From NCBI GenBank assembly GCA_031284765.1, contig JAITXK010000117.1, forward strand, positions 1 to 9,159: a stretch of DNA of 9,159 bases. Direction: 5' to 3'. Positions 6,073 through 9,159 of the stretch are shown here, in pieces. A program made the position numbers and the translations under genes. Each line of letters starts with the position of its first letter. Position 1 is the stretch's first letter. The notes beneath the pieces are model-generated. The model searched no databases, was not told where the DNA came from, and was given only the letters and a program-made list of their open reading frames with translations. This DNA is from Candidatus Symbiothrix sp. (GTDB lineage: Bacteria > Bacteroidota > Bacteroidia > Bacteroidales > Azobacteroidaceae).

Positions 6073-7185
6073 TTACTGTTGTTCTTGTTGTTGATTGAAA
6101 TTCATACCTCCACCCGCGCCATACATATTCATGGTCATTGCATTCAACAGGCGGTTGTAAACGCCATTGAGCGCCTGAATCTGTTGCGCCATCTTTTCGG
6201 TTTCGCTATGGAACATGGTACTGTCAACCAGTGAGCCTTCGTACAAATCCCGAATGTTCATCAACCCGGAATTGATGCGTTCGATGGCATCGAGTTGCGA
6301 GCTGACACTCCGCAGTTGTATTTCGTAAATGGTATTCAAGCCTTGAATGTTCCGGTTGAGGTTGTCCATTTGCTGCACATAGCCGTGCGATGATTGAGTG
6401 ATGCCGTCCGAATTATCGGTAATGCTCTTATAGGAATCCAGCAAGACGTCTGAAACATCCGCCAAGTTGTTGGTTACCGTGCTGAACCGTTTCATATCTT
6501 CCGACAGGCCGACGATTTGTTCGAGATATTGTTGCGTGCTTTCCGTCATCTCCGTCATTTTGGATAACTGGTCGGCTGCGGCAGCCATCTTCTTGATGCT
6601 TGCGGTCAGAGCATTGCTGTCTTCTTCGGAAATATCAACGGCATTGGGTATGCCAAAAGACTGCTGAACTTGCCCCGGAGTCATATTCCCCACAGCTTCT
6701 ACGGCTGATTGGGGCGCAGGGGCATTTTGAGGAGCAGCGCCATTGCCCCCGCCGAAATAGCCGCCGCCGATGATAATAGCGCCGCTACCCCCTCCACCTT
6801 TTGCATTGCCCGAAGCGGCAATGCCTTCGGCAGCAACGCCGTTGGCGCCGCCGATCACTCCACCAACAATCCCGCCGCCATTGCCATTGCCGAAAGCAGG
6901 GCGGTCGTCTTCGTCATTGCTATCCAAAACGGGGAACACCCGTTCCCATAAATATGTTTTTACCGGGTGGTCGAAGCCTGAAATGAAGAACACGAGAAAC
7001 TCGGTTAACAAACCGACGGTAATCAATATACTTCCCAAGCCCCACGGCCAATGCTCCAATTTCGCCAATGCACCGAGGACGACCACCGAGGCGCCCCAGT
7101 TATAGCAATATTGAAAAAACACTTGCCCTTTTTCTCCCGACAGGAATTTTTCAACAAAGTTCTTGTATCTTCTTTTAAAACCCAT
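6073..7185 (-). CDS. gldL: T9SS/gliding motor protein GldL/PorL with a long Gly-rich linker
   Basis: GldL/PorL forms the membrane stator-like part of the proton-driven T9SS motor together with the helix of GldM. Two transmembrane helices are visible: about 30-45 (NWGASVVVLGALAKLEHW) and about 49-70 (LLTEFLVFF). Charged or polar residues known to matter in GldL have counterparts here: Y28, K42, H45, E62 in the second helix, and D72 in the GFDHP turn, where the flavobacterial protein has Glu. After VFPVL comes a Gly/Ala/Asn-rich, low-complexity stretch (about 99-160). A predicted helical, coiled-coil cytoplasmic region follows (about 180-345), then a Gly/Gln-rich tail. At 370 residues it is longer than the roughly 310 I recall for the P. 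gingivalis protein, and the linker accounts for the excess. It starts 21 bases after the gldK stop. Confidence 0.94.
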   Translation of the reverse strand: MGFKRRYKNFVEKFLSGEKGQVFFQYCYNWGASVVVLGALAKLEHWPWGLGSILITVGLLTEFLVFFISGFDHPVKTYLWERVFPVLDSNDEDDRPAFGNGNGGGIVGGVIGGANGVAAEGIAASGNAKGGGGSGAIIIGGGYFGGGNGAAPQNAPAPQSAVEAVGNMTPGQVQQSFGIPNAVDISEEDSNALTASIKKMAAAADQLSKMTEMTESTQQYLEQIVGLSEDMKRFSTVTNNLADVSDVLLDSYKSITDNSDGITQSSHGYVQQMDNLNRNIQGLNTIYEIQLRSVSSQLDAIERINSGLMNIRDLYEGSLVDSTMFHSETEKMAQQIQALNGVYNRLLNAMTMNMYGAGGGMNFNQQQEQQ

Positions 7186-7206
7186 TGTATGTAAAATTTT
7201 AAATGT

Positions 7207-8682
7207 TTATCTTTTCTTTGGAGCACCCACTTGTGTCCGTACACAACGGAAGCCAATGTAGGAACGTTGTTCATTCTGGTATTCAAATGAGCGGATATCC
7301 GAACGGATATAATGCGCCACATCTTTCCATGAGCCGCCCCGGACGACTTTCTTTTTCATCGCATACGGGTCTTCTTTCGCTGCGTTGTAATAATATTGCG
7401 AATTGATGTCGTTCATGATTTCGGGACCGGATTCCAGGTAGGCAGTTGAAGTCCATTCCGCCACATTGCCGGCCATATCGTACAAACCAAATTCATTGGG
7501 CGAGAAAGAAGCCACACGGGAAGTAATCAGATGACCGTCTTCCGTATAATTGCCTTCGCCCGGTTTGAAGTTCCCCAGGAAACAACCTTTGTCGCCAACC
7601 GGTTCGTTTTGTTTCCAAGGATACGCCGAGTCGTTTTTCCCGCTTCGGGCGGCGTATTCAAATTCCGCTTCGGTTGGTAAACGGTAGGGTTCTACGGAAT
7701 TTCGGTGTGCATTATCCAGCGAGCGTTTCAGGTATTCGGTACGCCAAGCGCAAAAAGCGCGCGCCTGCTCCCACGAAACACCAACCACCGGAAAATCGTC
7801 ATATCCGGGATGATTGAAATACAAACGGGTGTAGGGTTCGTTGTAGGCGTTGTTGAAATCGTTTACCCACGCCGTTTCATCGGGATAAATATTGATAATA
7901 TAGGTATTCTGGAAGTCCCAGATGCTTCCTAATGGACGGGTAATAGTTTCGGAAATGATTTTCCCCTCATCATTGATATAAGCCGTATCTTTGGAGATGA
8001 GGATCACTTCGTCGGGATCAGACTTCAAATCGGTATTGCGCACCCGTTTCTCAGGGTCTAATTGATTGCGCCGCAGAGCATACGCCGTGGCATCGAAATA
8101 CGAATAACGATAGATCATCTGATTGCCGTCCAACTTGGTTTCGCCGGTAACAGGATTGGTATAGTTTACGCTGTGAATGGCGCGCAGTTCATCTTCGGTA
8201 GCCCTTTTTTCGGTGGGAATGGGACGTTTCCAGTCCAGCATTGGCGGCTCAATCGGGTTGCCGTCTTTATCCTCCGTGATTTTGAACAATTCGTTGCCAC
8301 CGAAATTCGGGTCGTAAAGGCGTTCGCGAACAAGTGAATCGCGTACCCAATAGACAAATTGCCGGTATTCGGCATTGGTGATTTCCGTTTCGTCCATCCA
8401 AAAGTTGTCGATAGAAATGCTTTTGACATTCTGATGCAAGCCCCAAGCCGTATCATTTTCCGCAGGTCCCATTTTGAATGTACCGCGTTTAATCAGCACC
8501 ATCCCGTGCGGATTGGGTTCGCTCCAAGCCTGAGCGCCAACACCTACTAATTCGCCGCCATCGCCTGCAGGACGTCCGCACGAAGTGATAAAGAATACAA
8601 AACAAACCAACACCCCTCCACCAACTATTCCTTTCATTCCCCTCATTATTTTCATTCTCTTCATTATTTTCATTATTTTCAT
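7207..8682 (-). CDS. gldK: T9SS ring lipoprotein GldK/PorK (FGE-sulfatase fold)
   Basis: GldK/PorK is an outer-membrane lipoprotein facing the periplasm that builds the T9SS ring with GldN. The 491 residues carry a hydrophobic signal (19-34) and lipobox ITSC with C35 as the lipidation site. Residues about 60-485 form a formylglycine-generating-enzyme-like domain: HGMVLIKRGTFKMG (59-72), DETEITNAEYRQF, PVVGVSWEQARAFC, RLPTEAEFEYAAR, DMAGNVAEW and RGGSW (448-452). The Cys pair of active FGE enzymes is absent after RGGSW, as expected for a structural GldK. The start is ambiguous. The first 54 coding bases are a 9-bp repeat with ATGs for M1, M4, M7, M10, M13 and M16, all in frame. M10 or M16 would still leave a usable lipoprotein signal. 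The porP stop lies 7 bases upstream of the first ATG. Confidence 0.95.
   Translation of the reverse strand: MKIMKIMKRMKIMRGMKGIVGGGVLVCFVFFITSCGRPAGDGGELVGVGAQAWSEPNPHGMVLIKRGTFKMGPAENDTAWGLHQNVKSISIDNFWMDETEITNAEYRQFVYWVRDSLVRERLYDPNFGGNELFKITEDKDGNPIEPPMLDWKRPIPTEKRATEDELRAIHSVNYTNPVTGETKLDGNQMIYRYSYFDATAYALRRNQLDPEKRVRNTDLKSDPDEVILISKDTAYINDEGKIISETITRPLGSIWDFQNTYIINIYPDETAWVNDFNNAYNEPYTRLYFNHPGYDDFPVVGVSWEQARAFCAWRTEYLKRSLDNAHRNSVEPYRLPTEAEFEYAARSGKNDSAYPWKQNEPVGDKGCFLGNFKPGEGNYTEDGHLITSRVASFSPNEFGLYDMAGNVAEWTSTAYLESGPEIMNDINSQYYYNAAKEDPYAMKKKVVRGGSWKDVAHYIRSDIRSFEYQNEQRSYIGFRCVRTQVGAPKKR
8629..8682 (-). repeat. Six 9-bp tandem units with six in-frame ATG codons at the gldK start
   Basis: On the coding strand the units are ATGAAAATA, ATGAAAATA, ATGAAGAGA, ATGAAAATA, ATGAGGGGA and ATGAAAGGA, at 8682, 8673, 8664, 8655, 8646 and 8637. 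Three are identical and the other three diverge only after ATGA. Each encodes Met-Lys/Arg-Ile/Arg/Gly. The purine-rich units (GAAGAGA, GAGGGGA) could act as ribosome-binding sequence for the ATGs that follow. Unit gain or loss would change signal-peptide length without breaking the frame. Confidence 0.9.
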
Positions 8683-8683
8683 T

Positions 8684-8690
8684 CCCCCCC
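8684..8690 (-). promoter_or_regulatory. G7 tract between the porP stop and the gldK start (possible RBS-like element)
   Basis: The coding strand reads TAGGGGGGGAATG: the first G belongs to the porP stop codon and six more G precede AATG of gldK. It resembles a purine-rich ribosome-binding sequence, but it sits too close to the first ATG and better suits the second one at 8673. A change in tract length would alter spacing rather than frame. The regulatory role is inference. Confidence 0.35.
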
Positions 8691-9159
8691 TACAGTAGCC
8701 TCACGCTTTTGTACTTCCCTTTCGATCCTTTTTTCAAATTCAAGTCCATATCGTATTTGATAAATAGCTCGTGACTGCCATAAGTTGCCCGCATCAAATC
8801 GGAAAATACTGGTATATCGTAAGCATAACCGACCTCTATCATCTTGAAATGACCTCCCAGCATAAAAATCATTGATTCACCTTTACGCCACGAAAGGCCG
8901 CCCCAGAGCATGTTGCTATATACTAAACGTAAGGAAACATCTATCTGCGTTTGTTTTAACATTCCCTTGAACGTATTGGGCTTACCCGGCGTCAGCAATG
9001 TATCGTTTATGATAGACAAAGAACTCATTTCGGTCGTTTTGATCAAAATGGACGGCCGTAATTGTAATAACGGATTGTTTAATTGTATATTGTATCCGGC
9101 TGTGAAATAATACGAACGGGGTATATCGAGGATATAGTTGTCGTTCAGTTCCAAAGCGG
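8690..9159 (-). CDS. porP: PorP/SprF family T9SS outer-membrane protein, 3' part only
   Basis: The reading frame is open to the window edge, so the start and much of the N-terminal part lie outside; about 156 residues are visible. They look like the C-terminal strands of the PorP/SprF family, with alternating hydrophobic beta-strand patterns, LWGGLSWRKGES, the GYAYDI motif followed by SDLMRATYGSHELFIKYDMDL, and a basic end (KKGSKGKYKSVRLL). Family role: an outer-membrane barrel-like protein associated with the T9SS, needed for secretion or for surface adhesin delivery, encoded directly before porK/gldK in this operon type. The TTG at 9154 is an internal Leu codon, not a start. The stop TAG (8692-8690) runs into the G tract before gldK. 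Confidence 0.88.
   Translation of the reverse strand, partial: ALELNDNYILDIPRSYYFTAGYNIQLNNPLLQLRPSILIKTTEMSSLSIINDTLLTPGKPNTFKGMLKQTQIDVSLRLVYSNMLWGGLSWRKGESMIFMLGGHFKMIEVGYAYDIPVFSDLMRATYGSHELFIKYDMDLNLKKGSKGKYKSVRLL

Noticed and set aside
6709..7105. Plus-strand open frames opposite the gldL Gly-rich region
   Set aside because: They arise from the GC-rich repetitive codons of gldL on the other strand; the Pro/Ala-rich translation has no recognisable domain.
7207..8682. Active formylglycine-generating enzyme or sulfatase modifier
   Set aside because: The FGE fold is present but the catalytic Cys pair after RGGSW is missing, and the operon context fits the structural lipoprotein GldK.

Overview
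The window looks like a chromosomal segment of a Bacteroidota bacterium, most likely order Bacteroidales. The main reason is an almost complete type IX secretion (T9SS) core operon in the order porP-porK-porL-porM-porN (sprF-gldK-gldL-gldM-gldN in gliding species). The Bacteroidota-style alanine dehydrogenase and the lack of obvious Shine-Dalgarno sequences at most starts agree with this. Species cannot be assigned from the sequence alone.

Layout. Bases 21-105 hold an imperfect palindromic repeat of the dispersed intergenic kind. Bases 146-2861 (+ strand) hold three genes joined by ATGA stop/start overlaps: a DUF1016/YhcG-type PDDEXK nuclease, shikimate kinase (aroK), and an alanine dehydrogenase-like enzyme with unusual active-site residues. 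A 43-base convergent gap (2862-2904) separates them from the minus-strand operon. In transcription order that operon is the 3' part of porP/sprF (9159-8690, running off the window), gldK/porK (8682-7207), gldL/porL (7185-6073), gldM/porM (6070-4502), gldN/porN (4475-3447) and a single-domain chromate-transporter (CHR) gene (3447-2905). Gaps between these genes are 26 bases or less, so one transcript is likely.

How the genes work together. By knowledge of the family, GldL and GldM form the proton-driven inner-membrane motor. GldM reaches through the periplasm to the ring made of the lipoprotein GldK and GldN, and PorP/SprF is an outer-membrane protein of the same machinery. The CHR gene has no known role in T9SS and may simply be co-transcribed. 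On the plus strand, AroK (chorismate pathway) and the alanine dehydrogenase-like enzyme are metabolic. The nuclease in front of them is AT-richer than its surroundings and looks like an accessory gene placed at the head of the operon.

I see no clearly new multi-gene system. The points most worth a second look are a 9-bp repeat giving six in-frame ATG codons at the start of gldK next to a G7 tract, a perfect 12-bp-arm palindrome inside the nuclease gene, the Asp-to-His change in the alanine dehydrogenase-like active site, a long Gly/Ala-rich linker in GldL, and the solitary half-size CHR gene. No tRNA, rRNA, CRISPR array or insertion sequence was seen.
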